64,000 nt of DNA. It comes from Pseudomonadota bacterium. GTDB taxonomy: Bacteria > Pseudomonadota > Gammaproteobacteria > Steroidobacterales > Steroidobacteraceae. Within the stretch, counting starts at the first letter, position 1. Every line of letters begins with the position of its first letter. The DNA is taken from contig JADJBE010000001.1 in assembly GCA_016703895.1 (NCBI GenBank), positions 1-64,000 of the forward strand. The letters are read 5' to 3'. Under the pieces are notes generated by a model. That model was not told the origin of the DNA and ran no database searches. It saw only the letters and a program-made list of their open reading frames with translations. Both the position numbers and the translations under genes were made by a program. Positions 53,893 through 63,512 of the stretch are shown piece after piece.

Positions 53893-54786
53893 TCAGAATA
53901 CACGACCAGGGCCGTGCAGACACAGGATCGCACCGCCGGCGGCGTGCGGTGGAATGATCAACAGCCCGTCACGCGTGTCGAAACTTATGTTCCGTGCCTG
54001 CAGATACTCGCTGGTAGCCGCGAGGTCCGCGACCTCGATTCCCACCACCGCGAACGCCGACTGCGCCGCTCGCACAACCGTGCCGAATCGCAGGACGGCG
54101 ACATCGGCCAAGTACAACGCGAGCTGCCCGGTGCCAAGGCCAAATGCCAACGCACCGCTGGCTACACTGCCTTGCGGCGAACCCAGCAGCCGTCCATAGC
54201 GGTTGGCCGCCGCCTGCAACGCAGCAGCGTCACGCAACACAATCCCTAACAGAGTCAGTGCCTGCGCCCCGTTCGGCTGACGCTGTACTTCCGGCTGATA
54301 CACCAGCTCTGGCGTGCCGTGCTCGACAAAGCACAACAAGCCATCCGGTGCATCATGCGGATCGACCATGAACCAGTGAAAGCGCGCCTCGCCCCGCCTC
54401 TTGCCATAATGAATCTCGCGCGCCGCCCATTGTGCCGCACCCACTTGCACACCCGCACGAAGACAGCTCGCGTGCGTGCCCAATAGATCGGTGGTGCCGA
54501 ACGCACAGATCTGCAAGGCACTCTCCTCGGCCGCGCCGTCTGCATGCGCATAAGCCGACAAATGATGACTGGCGCTGTTGGTCTCCACGGCCGACAGCTC
54601 CAGGTAGCCACGCGCCAACACCACGTGACAACTAAATTGCTCGAGCGGGATCAGCGCGCCGGAGTCCGGGTCGCGGCGCATCAAGGGCTTGGGCTCCGTC
54701 GGCGCAAAGCCCAGCGCCGAAAACGCCGTGCGCAATGGCTCGATCTGCCCAGCGACGAAGCCAAGATGATCCAGGGTGGTGTTCAA
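53893..54786 (-). CDS. VOC-superfamily (glyoxalase-like) protein
   Basis: 297 residues. TLDHLGFVAGQIEPLRTAFSALGFAPTEP begins the first VOC beta-alpha-beta module, with the His that is often a metal ligand, and GYLELSAVET ends it; FHWFMVDPHDAPDGLLCFVEHGTPELVYQPE bridges to a second module (LLGIVLRDAAALQAAANRYGRLLGSP). The set resembles Glyoxalase_3-like proteins. The role is unknown, but it is in a row with a cupin gene and a TonB receptor, suggesting catabolism of a shared substrate. Confidence 0.85.
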   Translation of the reverse strand: MNTTLDHLGFVAGQIEPLRTAFSALGFAPTEPKPLMRRDPDSGALIPLEQFSCHVVLARGYLELSAVETNSASHHLSAYAHADGAAEESALQICAFGTTDLLGTHASCLRAGVQVGAAQWAAREIHYGKRRGEARFHWFMVDPHDAPDGLLCFVEHGTPELVYQPEVQRQPNGAQALTLLGIVLRDAAALQAAANRYGRLLGSPQGSVASGALAFGLGTGQLALYLADVAVLRFGTVVRAAQSAFAVVGIEVADLAATSEYLQARNISFDTRDGLLIIPPHAAGGAILCLHGPGRVF

Positions 54787-54807
54787 GGCAGTAGCGACCA
54801 GCAGACG

Positions 54808-55650
54808 CTAGTAGTTAGGAGTATCCGGCAAAGGCTGGCCGTAGGGAGCCAGCTCGGGCGGCAACACTGGACGATGCGCGGGCGTCCAGGTAAATGGCTG
54901 CTTGTCGGTGGCGAAGTGATTTACCAACGGCCCGCCGACCGTGCGGACAAACAGGTTGTAACCGGTGTCAGTGCCGGACGGCCCGTGGTAGACATCCTCG
55001 CGCCACCAGCAATAGCCGCCGCGACGCATCCGACCGAGATCTCCCCAGACGTAATCGCCCTCGAGCACATACAGCTCTTCGACCATCGGATGCGTCCATT
55101 GCGGCTTGGCCATGCCCAGCGGCACGCGATGCGGCGGCGAGCAGTAAAGGAAGGACACTTCCTGCGTGTACGGATCGGTGCGCAGCGGCTTGATCGCGAC
55201 GCCCTTGGAGAGCTGTGGATCGACCAGACCGGGATCCCAATCCATCGCGAGCGGATCGACGAACTCGACCAGTAGTTTCTCGTCCATCGCAATGACATCG
55301 GTAGCCGGCGCTGGCACACCGTAAAACATATTGAGCAGCACGGCACCCTGCTCCGATCGCGCATGCTGCCGGGGCAAGCCGGCCGGCAAAAAGCCATAAC
55401 TGTGCTGGTGATAGCGGCGGCCGTTGATCTCGATGGCGCCCGCGAGTACCAAAAACTCCTCGTGCGCCGCTAACACCTCGGACTGGTCCCGGGACCAGCC
55501 TGCGGGATAGCGCACAATGCAGGTTGCGCTGCCATCGGCGTCGTCACGACTCAGCGTCTTCGACTCCACCTCCGGCCGCGCACCGCCATAAAGACCGCGC
55601 GTCCAAGCTAGCATCTGCGCCTGCACGAAACAGGTATGCGGCCGCGCCAT
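54808..55650 (-). CDS. Cupin-fold protein, two-domain
   Basis: 280 residues. Two cupin-like halves can be seen: GWSRDQSEVLAAHEEFLVLAGAIEINGRRYHQHSYGFLPAG in the first and THPMVEELYVLEGDYVWGDLGRMRRGGYCWWREDVYHGPSGT in the second, each with Glu/His residues in cupin motif positions. It lies 3 bases after the TonB receptor stop and 21 bases before the VOC gene, so the three form an operon. Enzyme activity is unknown; a dioxygenase or isomerase is possible. Confidence 0.8.
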   Translation of the reverse strand: MARPHTCFVQAQMLAWTRGLYGGARPEVESKTLSRDDADGSATCIVRYPAGWSRDQSEVLAAHEEFLVLAGAIEINGRRYHQHSYGFLPAGLPRQHARSEQGAVLLNMFYGVPAPATDVIAMDEKLLVEFVDPLAMDWDPGLVDPQLSKGVAIKPLRTDPYTQEVSFLYCSPPHRVPLGMAKPQWTHPMVEELYVLEGDYVWGDLGRMRRGGYCWWREDVYHGPSGTDTGYNLFVRTVGGPLVNHFATDKQPFTWTPAHRPVLPPELAPYGQPLPDTPNY

Positions 55651-55653
55651 CGG

Positions 55654-57980
55654 TCAGAACTTGTAGTTGACGTTCAATCCCCAGGTGCGTCCCGGTGCCG
55701 GGTAGCCCAGCGAATGACCGATCGCAAATGGGTCGGTAACCACCGTACCCTGGCCTGGAACCGCGATTCCAGGCGGCGGTAACGACGACGAGGTGAATTG
55801 CACGATATTGTGGAAGTACTCCTCGTCCGACAAGTTCTTGCCATACAGCGACACCTCGAGATTCTCGTCAGTGTTGGTCCAACCAACACGCGCGTCGAGC
55901 AGCGTTACCGCCGCCTGCCGCGCTTCCGGCGAGTTTGCCGCATTGTAATAAATGTCATCGGTATAGCTCAGCTGGCCGAAGACGGTCAGATTGCCTGCAT
56001 TACCGACCGGCACGGTGTATTCACCAAATACGTTGCCTTTGAACTCCGGCGCATTGTTGAGCTTGTTACCACTGGCATCCACGATACGCGGTGAACCGGG
56101 CGCGCGCGCGCCAGCAGGTAGAGGCACCACCGTCGACACGTCCGCGCAACCCGGATCGCGAAGCGGCAACACCGTCGTCGAGCAGACACCGTACGGAACG
56201 TCGAACTTGTCGTAGGTGGCATCGAGGTAGGACAGTGACACGCCGAAGTTGACCTGTTCGGTCGCCTGCATCAACAGCTCGAAATCAATGCCCTTCACCT
56301 CGGCGGTCGCCGCGTTGCTGACGAGAGTCAGGCTCTGGAAGAAAGTGGTCACCTGCAAGTCGCTGTAGTCATACCAGAATGCAGCGCCATTCAGTCGCAG
56401 CCGACCATCCAGCCAATCAGTCTTGGCGCCCACCTCGATACTCTTGATAGTCTCGGGGCCAAAGACGGGATTGTTGGGCTGGTAGTCGTTATAGCCGCCG
56501 GACTTGAAGCCCTCCGTATAGGACGCGTACAACAACACATTGTCCTGCATCTTGAAATCGATGCCGAGCTTCGGCGTCGTGTCGCTCCAACTCTGCGAGT
56601 CGGTGCGACTCTGGAACGGGCACAGCGCGCCACAAGCGGCGTAGTTGATGTTGCCAAACAAACCGCGGCGGACTTCGCTCGCCGGGTTGGCAGCGTTGGC
56701 GAGCACGAAATTCAGCTCGTTGTAGTCGTCTTTCTTCTCGTCACTGTAACGCAGACCCGCGGTTAACTTCACGCGGTCAGTCAGCTCGTAGTAGAGCTCG
56801 CCGAAGACCGCATAGGCCTTCGTGTTGTCAGTTGCAAAGATATTGAAAGTTCGTAGCGAGGGCACGCCTAGCTCACGAACAAGACCGAGTGCGCCATCCT
56901 TGTCTTCTTTCAGGTAGTAAGCACCGGCGATCCATTGCAAGCGGCTGTCGCTCGTCGATGCCAGCCGCAGCTCCTGTGAGAACGGCTGGGTATCGAAAAT
57001 CTCGCTCGTCCTGGTGACATTGAGCTCGGTGCCGTCTGTGTTGAAGAAGAAGTCCATGTCGAAGGACTTCTGCGCCGTGACCGACGAGAGCTGGATACCA
57101 TCGGTGATGTCCCACACCACGTTGAGCGTCGCGCCACCAGTCTTCCAATCCATGAAGGTATCGAAGTCGTTACGTTGCTCGAGTATCGACCTGGTCGGTA
57201 CCGCACCAAAAACCTGCGCCGTACCGATACCGTCATTCGGTCGGACAGCAGTGTTGCCGTTCTCGAAATCACTGTGATCGAAGGACAGCGACGCCGAGAA
57301 GCTGGCGTTTGGCTGAAAGCGCAGTATTGCGCGCACGGCCTGCAGAGCTTGATCGTCCAGTTTGTTGGTGCCGGCCGGATCGAGATCCTCGACGTAACCA
57401 TCATCCTTGACATAGCGGCCGGCCACGCGAAACGCCCACTGATCATTGATCGGGCCGCCGACTGCGCCCTTGAGCTCGACGCGGTTGAAGCTGCCTGTAC
57501 CGGCGCCCACGTAGCCCTCGAATTCGTCAGTCGGTTGTTTGGAAATAATGTTGCTCGAGCCGCCGGTCGCATTGCGCCCATAGAGCGTGCCCTGTGGCCC
57601 GCGCAGCACTTCGACGCGCTCGACATCGAGGAACTGATTCAAGCCCATGTTAGGCCGGCCGAGATACACGCCATCGAGGTGAATCGCGACGCTGGGGTCG
57701 GAACCGACCGCGAGCAGGTTGCTGCCGATGCCGCGGATGTAGATCTGCGCCTCACCGCCTGCCTGGCTGAACTGCAACGCCGGCGTCCGGCCCGCGCCAG
57801 TTCGTCGCCGGTCACGGCCACGATCGAGATCGGCACGTCCTGGACCGACTCGGCACGTTTTTGCGCCGTGACGACAATCTCTTCGAGTTGCCCACTGGCT
57901 TGTTGCGCCAATGCAGTGCTTGCACCGAGCGACATAGAAAACACCAGCGCCAAGCTGATGCGCGTTGCGGTATCGTTCAT
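55654..57980 (-). CDS. TonB-dependent receptor, plug region damaged near 57790
   Basis: ATG 57980 follows GGGGAT. Signal peptide RISLALVFSMSLGASTALAQ, then EEIVVTAQKRAESVQDVPISIVAVTGDELARAG (TonB box and plug). The rest of the plug and the barrel continue one frame away: TPALQFSQAGGEAQIYIRGIGSN, GPQGTLYGRNATGG, and C-terminal LNVNYKF. The two parts do not only differ in frame. Homologues usually have about 15-20 more residues between VTGDEL and PALQ, so a short deletion is likely. The barrel is of the type common in sphingomonads and marine gammaproteobacteria for organic substrates. Confidence 0.85.
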
Positions 57981-58036
57981 TGCAGAATCCCCAGGGCAAA
58001 ACAACGTAGCTGAACACAAGCGTGTCGTAAACGCCT

Positions 58037-58050
58037 CTTGTACGGACAAG
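58037..58050. promoter_or_regulatory. Candidate operator in the receptor/MFS divergent promoter
   Basis: CTTGT-ACGG-ACAAG is a 14-base inverted repeat in the 104-bp gap between the divergent TonB receptor and MFS genes. A second weak one (CAACA-N7-TGTTG, 58063-58079) is close by. No regulator gene is adjacent, so this is only a suggestion. Confidence 0.35.
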
Positions 58051-58084
58051 TCTTTGGCACGTCAACAGCGTCGATGTTGTCTAA

Positions 58085-59449
58085 TTGCCGCAGGCATATC
58101 CTGAATTCTGGAAACTCTTGAACACAGCGCAGTCATCGACCGAAGCCGCTTGGCCAGCGAGTTCCTATGCCTGGTACGCCACGGTTGTACTGATGCTGGC
58201 GTACACGCTGTCATACATCGACCGGCAGATCCTCTCGATGCTAGTCGAGCCCATCAAGGCGGATCTCGGTATCAGCGACACGCAGATAGGTCTGCTGCAG
58301 GGCCTCGCGTTTGCCCTGTTCTACACCCTGGTGGGCATTCCGATGGGGCGCTTGGCTGACAATGGCAACCGCAAGAAGCTGATGGCCTGGGGCATTTTTT
58401 TCTGGAGCCTGGCGACCGCTGCCTGCGGTCTTGCCAAGACGTTCTGGCAGTTGTTTGCTGCGCGCGTTGGCGTCGGCGTCGGCGAGGCGGCACTCGGGCC
58501 AGCGGCCTACTCGACGTTGGCTGACTTGTTTCCACCCGAGCGACGCAGCCGCGCCATCGGCGTCTACTCGATCGGGGTATACCTTGGCATCGGGCTCGCG
58601 GCAGTTATTGGCGGCCAGGTGATCGGCGCGCTGGCCGACTCACCGCCCATTGTCCTGCCGTGGATCGGCGAGCTCGCAGCCTGGCATATCACTTTTCTGG
58701 TCGTAGGGCTGCCCGGGGTGCTACTCGCAATCTGGGTGGCAACCCTCCGTGAACCGTTACGTCGCGGCGCACAGCGGGCGGCCGTGCCAGTGCGCGAGGT
58801 GATCGCCTTTGTATTTGGGCACCGATTGCGCCTGCTGGCGACGCACTTTCTCGGCTTCTCGATGCTCACGATGCTCTTCAATGCCACGGTGTTCTGGATG
58901 GCGCCCTACCTGATGCGCGCGCATCAATTGACGCCACAACAGTTCGGCACCCAACTGGGACTGACCCTCGCGTTCGCTGGCGGCATCGGCATCTACGCCG
59001 GTGGCGTATGCGCCGACCTGCTGCGCAGACGTGGTGTTGCCACCGCCGAACTGTGGCCCGGGATCGTGAGCGCGATCGGCGTGCTGCCCTTCGGTATCGG
59101 CACCGTACAGGCAGCCACCGGCAGCGCAGCGCTGGCGCTGTTTGCGGGCTTCATGTTTTTCTCAAGCTTCGCGTTCGCGGCCGCAGCGTCCGCCATTTCG
59201 ATCATCTGCCCCAATCGGCTGCGCGGGCAGATCTCCGCCGTCTATCTTTTTTTCGTGAATCTCGCCGGTATCGGCGTCGGCTCGTTCCTCACCGGCTTCT
59301 TCAACGACTACGTATTTCGTGATCCTAACCGGGTAGGCGACTCGATCGCCTGGATTATTGCGATCGCCGCACCTCTTGCGATCGTCTTGTTAGCGCTTTG
59401 CATGGCACCGTACCGACGTTCGCAGCAGATGCCGGCGAACGAGCACTGA
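58085..59449 (+). CDS. MFS transporter, spinster type
   Basis: 454 residues with 12 membrane helices. LAYTLSYIDRQILSMLVEPIKADLGISDTQIGLLQGLAFALFYTLVGIPMGRLADNGNRKKLMAWGI has the helix-1 YxDRQ and the MFS loop 2-3 signature GRLADxxxRKK; ARVGVGVGEAALGPAAYS is also typical of spinster-like carriers. It is divergent from a TonB receptor, a pairing that suggests outer- and inner-membrane steps for the same compound. The TTG at 58085 is the first start; a TTG at 58118 is also possible. Confidence 0.9.
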   Translation: MPQAYPEFWKLLNTAQSSTEAAWPASSYAWYATVVLMLAYTLSYIDRQILSMLVEPIKADLGISDTQIGLLQGLAFALFYTLVGIPMGRLADNGNRKKLMAWGIFFWSLATAACGLAKTFWQLFAARVGVGVGEAALGPAAYSTLADLFPPERRSRAIGVYSIGVYLGIGLAAVIGGQVIGALADSPPIVLPWIGELAAWHITFLVVGLPGVLLAIWVATLREPLRRGAQRAAVPVREVIAFVFGHRLRLLATHFLGFSMLTMLFNATVFWMAPYLMRAHQLTPQQFGTQLGLTLAFAGGIGIYAGGVCADLLRRRGVATAELWPGIVSAIGVLPFGIGTVQAATGSAALALFAGFMFFSSFAFAAAASAISIICPNRLRGQISAVYLFFVNLAGIGVGSFLTGFFNDYVFRDPNRVGDSIAWIIAIAAPLAIVLLALCMAPYRRSQQMPANEH

Positions 59450-59475
59450 GCTACGTTCGCCGGCGCCTGCTGACT

Positions 59476-60972
59476 TCAGCCAATCTTCACTGGCAGAAAG
59501 ATCTGTGTGCCCTGCCGCTCGACCAGCAGCGCCACCGTACCCGAGCTCTTCTCGGTGGCATCCCGTAGTTGCTTGACGCTCGTGACGGACTTGCCATTGA
59601 CGCCGAGAATGATGTCGCCTCGCTGCACACCGGCCGCAGCGGCCGGGCCAGTGACGCTCTCAACCAGCAGTTTTCCCTGCGTATCCGCGCTGCCCTGCTC
59701 ATCGCTCGTCAGCGGACGGATGGTCAATCCCAGCTTGTCAGCTTCGCGCGGCGTACCACCATCGCTCGAGCTACCAACCCGCTGGTTCTGCTCCTTGAAC
59801 TCGTCAGTCATCAGTGTGAGCTTCTTGTTCTGCCGATCACGCCAGACCGTGACGTCCACTTTGGTGCCAGGCTTGACGTTGGCAATCATGCCGGGCAACT
59901 GGCCCGAACGTTCTACCGTGACATCCTCAACACTCAGAATGACATCGCCCGCCTTTATGCCACCCTTGGCAGCCGGACCATCGGGTTCGACCCGGCCAAC
60001 GAGCGCGCCGCGCGGCCGATCGAGGCCGAACGACTCCGCCAACTGCGCGTTCACTTCCTGGATTTGCACACCGATGCGGCCGCGCGTCACGCGACCGTCA
60101 GTTGCGAGCTGGCTGCGAACGTTGTTAGCCACGTCGATCGGAATGGCAAACGATAGACCCATATAGCCACCGCTACGACTATAGATCTGCGAGTTGATAC
60201 CCACGACCTCGCCTTGCAGGTTGAACAGCGGTCCGCCCGAGTTGCCAGGGTTGACCGCGACATCGGTCTGAATGAACGGCACGATTGAGTCGTCGCCCGG
60301 CATCGAACGTCCGGTCGCGCTGACTATACCGGCAGTCACGCTGTTCTCGAAGCCGAATGGCGAGCCGATGGCCACCACCCACTCCCCCGGCCGCAGCTTG
60401 TTAGGATCGCCGAGTTTTACGACTGGCAGATTCTTGGCGTCGATCTTGATCAGCGCTACGTCCGTACGCCGGTCCGCGCCGATAACCTTAGCCGTGTATT
60501 CGCGCCGGTCAGTCATTTTGACCGTGACCTCTTCGGCATCCGCCACCACATGCGCGTTGGTCAAGATGTAGCCGTCTGCCGAGACGATGAAGCCTGACCC
60601 CTCACCACGCGATGGCGGCATGTTCTCACCGCGCGGCATTGGCATACCGAACCGCCGGAAGAACTCGCCAAACGGCCCGTCCTCATCCATGCCCGGCAGT
60701 TGGACCGCCTGACGTTTCTCGACCACCTGAACGTTCACGACCGCGCGGCCATAGAGCTCCACTAACCCGGCGAAGTCCGGCAATGTCTTAGCCGTCAGGG
60801 CCGCGCCTGTCGCGGCGGGCGCTGCGGTCGGCGCCGCTGCGTCAGCGGGGGCGCCGGAACGTGCATCCTGGGCAGCGGGCGCAGCCGTCGAAGACTGGGG
60901 CGAACAGGCCGTCACGGCAAAGACAACGACCGCCAGGCTCAGCAGGCGGTTCATAAATGATTGATTCGACAT
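59476..60972 (-). CDS. HtrA/Do-family serine protease with a lipobox
   Basis: 498 residues. The trypsin-like triad is His141 (YILTNAHVVADAEE), Asp171 (RRTDVALIKID) and Ser245 (NPGNSGGPLFN), followed by two PDZ domains (about 290-400 and 415-495). It fits DegP/DegQ/MucD. The N-terminus LLSLAVVVFAVTACSPQSS contains a good lipobox (VTAC, Cys23), followed by a flexible Ala/Pro/Ser-rich linker of about 40 residues. This suggests it is membrane-tethered as a lipoprotein rather than soluble. The start may be Met1 or Met7. Confidence 0.93.
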   Translation of the reverse strand: MSNQSFMNRLLSLAVVVFAVTACSPQSSTAAPAAQDARSGAPADAAAPTAAPAATGAALTAKTLPDFAGLVELYGRAVVNVQVVEKRQAVQLPGMDEDGPFGEFFRRFGMPMPRGENMPPSRGEGSGFIVSADGYILTNAHVVADAEEVTVKMTDRREYTAKVIGADRRTDVALIKIDAKNLPVVKLGDPNKLRPGEWVVAIGSPFGFENSVTAGIVSATGRSMPGDDSIVPFIQTDVAVNPGNSGGPLFNLQGEVVGINSQIYSRSGGYMGLSFAIPIDVANNVRSQLATDGRVTRGRIGVQIQEVNAQLAESFGLDRPRGALVGRVEPDGPAAKGGIKAGDVILSVEDVTVERSGQLPGMIANVKPGTKVDVTVWRDRQNKKLTLMTDEFKEQNQRVGSSSDGGTPREADKLGLTIRPLTSDEQGSADTQGKLLVESVTGPAAAAGVQRGDIILGVNGKSVTSVKQLRDATEKSSGTVALLVERQGTQIFLPVKIG

Positions 60973-61051
60973 AGTTTTCTAGTCCTTGATAATTCGCTGG
61001 GCGCGCCGCCATCGAGGCCGCTTGCAATAGACCAAGAGCGACTTTCGAAGT

Positions 61052-62635
61052 TCACAGGGTGCCAGCCGCGGCCGTCACATGACCATCATAACGACGCCGC
61101 CCGCCCCGAGCCACGCCGATCAGCAACAGCGCAAGCGCCGCCAGCACCACGGCCCAGTTACCGACGCGCGCATAAGGTGTGAGGCCACTGAGCGGCGTCA
61201 CCTCGGCGCGCAGTACAGTCGGCTCATATTCAGTGGCGCGCGCCAGCACTTGCCCACGCGGGCCAATCACTGCCGAGACGCCATCATTGGCTGCGCGCAC
61301 CAGGTAGCGTCCGGTTTCGAGCGCTCGAAACCGGGCGATCTGCAAGTGTTGGTAGCGCGCTGTCGAACGGCCAAACCATGCATCGTTGGTAACATTGACG
61401 AGCAGCGTCGCCTCGCGCATCAGGGGCAACTGGGTGCTGCCATAGGCGTCTTCATAGCAGATACTCGCAGCGATCTTTTGTCCTGCCACCTCGAGCGGCG
61501 CCTGCCGTGCCTCACCCGCCGTGAAATCCGAATACGGCAGGCTCATCAATCGCAACCAGCGACGCACGAACTTGGGCACCGGGAAGAATTCAGCAAACGG
61601 CACGAGGTGATGCTTGTCGTACCAGCCCACCTTTTGGTCGAGCGCCAACACCGAGTTGTAGTAGCGCTCGCCATCATCCGACGCGCGCACCACACCCGTG
61701 ATGAGCGCAGAGCCCCGCGCACTAGCCTCCGTCGCGACTGCGCCCAGATAGTCGACTAGATTATTGGCAAGGTCCGGTGCCGCAGACTCCGGCCAGACAA
61801 TGATGTCGGCTCCATGTGCGGTACGCGTCAACTCGCGATAGCGTGCGAGTGTCGTCGGCAGGTTCTCTGACAACCATTTCATGTCTTGTGGAATCGCGCC
61901 CTGGACGATCGCCACCGACAGCGGCTCCGCCGCCGGCCGGGTCCAGTCGATACGGGTTAGCGCCCAACCTGCCGACCAAGGCACGATCAACGCCAGTGTC
62001 GCTAACACCCGCGTGCGCTTGTCACCTCGCACCAAGGCCAGCAGCGCGCCAGCACCTAGCAGCACCATCAGGCTGACAAGATAAATGCCGCCAACGGGTG
62101 CAAGCCCCGCCAGCCAGGTGTCGGACTGCGAGTAGCCCACCGCCAACCAGCCGAAGCCGCTCAAGAACCAGCCGCGAAGCCACTCCACTAACGACCACGC
62201 CGCTGGAATGGCGACGAGCCAGCGCAGCGCACCGTGAGCCGGCAACCAGCGAGCAACGAGGTAGCCGAGGCCGGCATGGTAGGCACCCATAATGGCGCTG
62301 ATCCCGGCCATCAACAGCAAAGCCAGCCACCCAGGCGCCTGGCCGAACCCGGCAATACTGATATAGAGCCAATAAGTGCCCACGCTGAACGTGCCGACAC
62401 TGAACCAGAACCCCAACCAGGCGGCATGGCGCGGCTTGGCACGCTCCCACAACGCAATCAATACCGCGGGAGCGAGTACCGCGACCGGCCACCAGCCAAA
62501 CGGCGCAAACGACAAGGCTAACGAAGCGCCTGCCAGCGCCGCGAGCAGATAGCGCAAAGTGACCCTGCTCCAGACTGCGTCAGACGTCGCTAACGACTGC
62601 CGTTCGGCGGGCGGTGGCAGATCGACACGCGCCAT
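61052..62635 (-). CDS. lnt: Apolipoprotein N-acyltransferase
   Basis: 527 residues from ATG 62635, 4 bases after the corC stop; a longer frame to 62701 overlaps corC and is rejected. Six to seven membrane helices lead into a nitrilase-like domain with catalytic Glu in IIVWPESAAPDLAN, Lys in KHHLVPFAEFFP and Cys in AASICYEDAYGS. It adds the third acyl chain to lipoproteins. The order ybeY-corC-lnt is conserved. Confidence 0.95.
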   Translation of the reverse strand: MARVDLPPPAERQSLATSDAVWSRVTLRYLLAALAGASLALSFAPFGWWPVAVLAPAVLIALWERAKPRHAAWLGFWFSVGTFSVGTYWLYISIAGFGQAPGWLALLLMAGISAIMGAYHAGLGYLVARWLPAHGALRWLVAIPAAWSLVEWLRGWFLSGFGWLAVGYSQSDTWLAGLAPVGGIYLVSLMVLLGAGALLALVRGDKRTRVLATLALIVPWSAGWALTRIDWTRPAAEPLSVAIVQGAIPQDMKWLSENLPTTLARYRELTRTAHGADIIVWPESAAPDLANNLVDYLGAVATEASARGSALITGVVRASDDGERYYNSVLALDQKVGWYDKHHLVPFAEFFPVPKFVRRWLRLMSLPYSDFTAGEARQAPLEVAGQKIAASICYEDAYGSTQLPLMREATLLVNVTNDAWFGRSTARYQHLQIARFRALETGRYLVRAANDGVSAVIGPRGQVLARATEYEPTVLRAEVTPLSGLTPYARVGNWAVVLAALALLLIGVARGGRRRYDGHVTAAAGTL

Positions 62636-62639
62636 CGGT

Positions 62640-63512
62640 TCAATCCGCGGTGTCGAGCGGACGATCCTCGGGCGGGACGATCTCGCGGGGCACGATGACA
62701 CGCAGCAGATCGACCCGGCGGCGATCCGCGCGGAGTACCTTCACGTCGAGGTCGGCAATCTGCACGCCCTCGCCGCGACGCGGCAGGCGGCCAAGTTGTT
62801 GCATCACCAGCCCGGCCACAGTATCGAACTCCTCGTCGGACAGGTCCGTCGAAAAATACTCATTGAACTCTTCGATCGGCGTTTGACCGCGCACTGTGTA
62901 TTGCCGCGCCTCTTCTTTGCGGATGTTCTGATCCTCGTCGACGTCGTGCTCATCATCGATCTCACCGACGATCTGCTCGATCACATCCTCGATCGTCACG
63001 AGGCCGGCGACACCGCCGTACTCGTCGACGACGATCGCCATGTGGTTGCGGCTGTTACGAAACTCACGCAGCAACACGTTCACGCGTTTGCTTTCGGGCA
63101 CGAACGCCGCCGGGCGCATGTACTCGCGTATGTCGAAGCGATCGCCGTTGGCGCTCATCTGCAGACGCAGCAGATCCTTGGCCAGCAGCACACCCACAAT
63201 ATTGTCACGGTCTTCATTCATCACCGGGAAACGCGAGTGGCCCGACTCGACCGCATCCGACACGAGCTTCTCGGGCGGATCATCGCGATGCACGACCACC
63301 ATCTGGGCGCGCGGCACCATGATCTCGCGCACTTGGATGTCACCCACTTCGAGCACGCCTTCCAGCATGGCCAGCGCGTCAGATTCGATCACACCGCGTG
63401 CACCTGCATCGCGCAGCGAGTTCACCAGATCGTCGCGGTCCTGGGCCTCACCGGACAACGCGCGCGTCAGCTTCTTGAGCCAGGTGCCAGTTGTCTGATG
63501 CGACTTGTTCAT
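62640..63512 (-). CDS. corC: CorC/YbeX CBS-domain protein
   Basis: 290 residues, soluble form without membrane domain. LRDAGARGVIESDALAMLEGVLEVGDIQVREIMVPRAQM precedes two CBS domains (SRFPVMNEDRDNIVGVLLAKDLL; MAIVVDEYGGVAGLVTIEDVIEQIVGEIDDEHD) and a C-terminal CorC/HlyC domain (TVAGLVMQQLGRLPRRGEGV). It is linked to Mg/Co handling in enterobacteria. It overlaps ybeY by ATGA and is followed by lnt. Confidence 0.95.
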   Translation of the reverse strand: MNKSHQTTGTWLKKLTRALSGEAQDRDDLVNSLRDAGARGVIESDALAMLEGVLEVGDIQVREIMVPRAQMVVVHRDDPPEKLVSDAVESGHSRFPVMNEDRDNIVGVLLAKDLLRLQMSANGDRFDIREYMRPAAFVPESKRVNVLLREFRNSRNHMAIVVDEYGGVAGLVTIEDVIEQIVGEIDDEHDVDEDQNIRKEEARQYTVRGQTPIEEFNEYFSTDLSDEEFDTVAGLVMQQLGRLPRRGEGVQIADLDVKVLRADRRRVDLLRVIVPREIVPPEDRPLDTAD

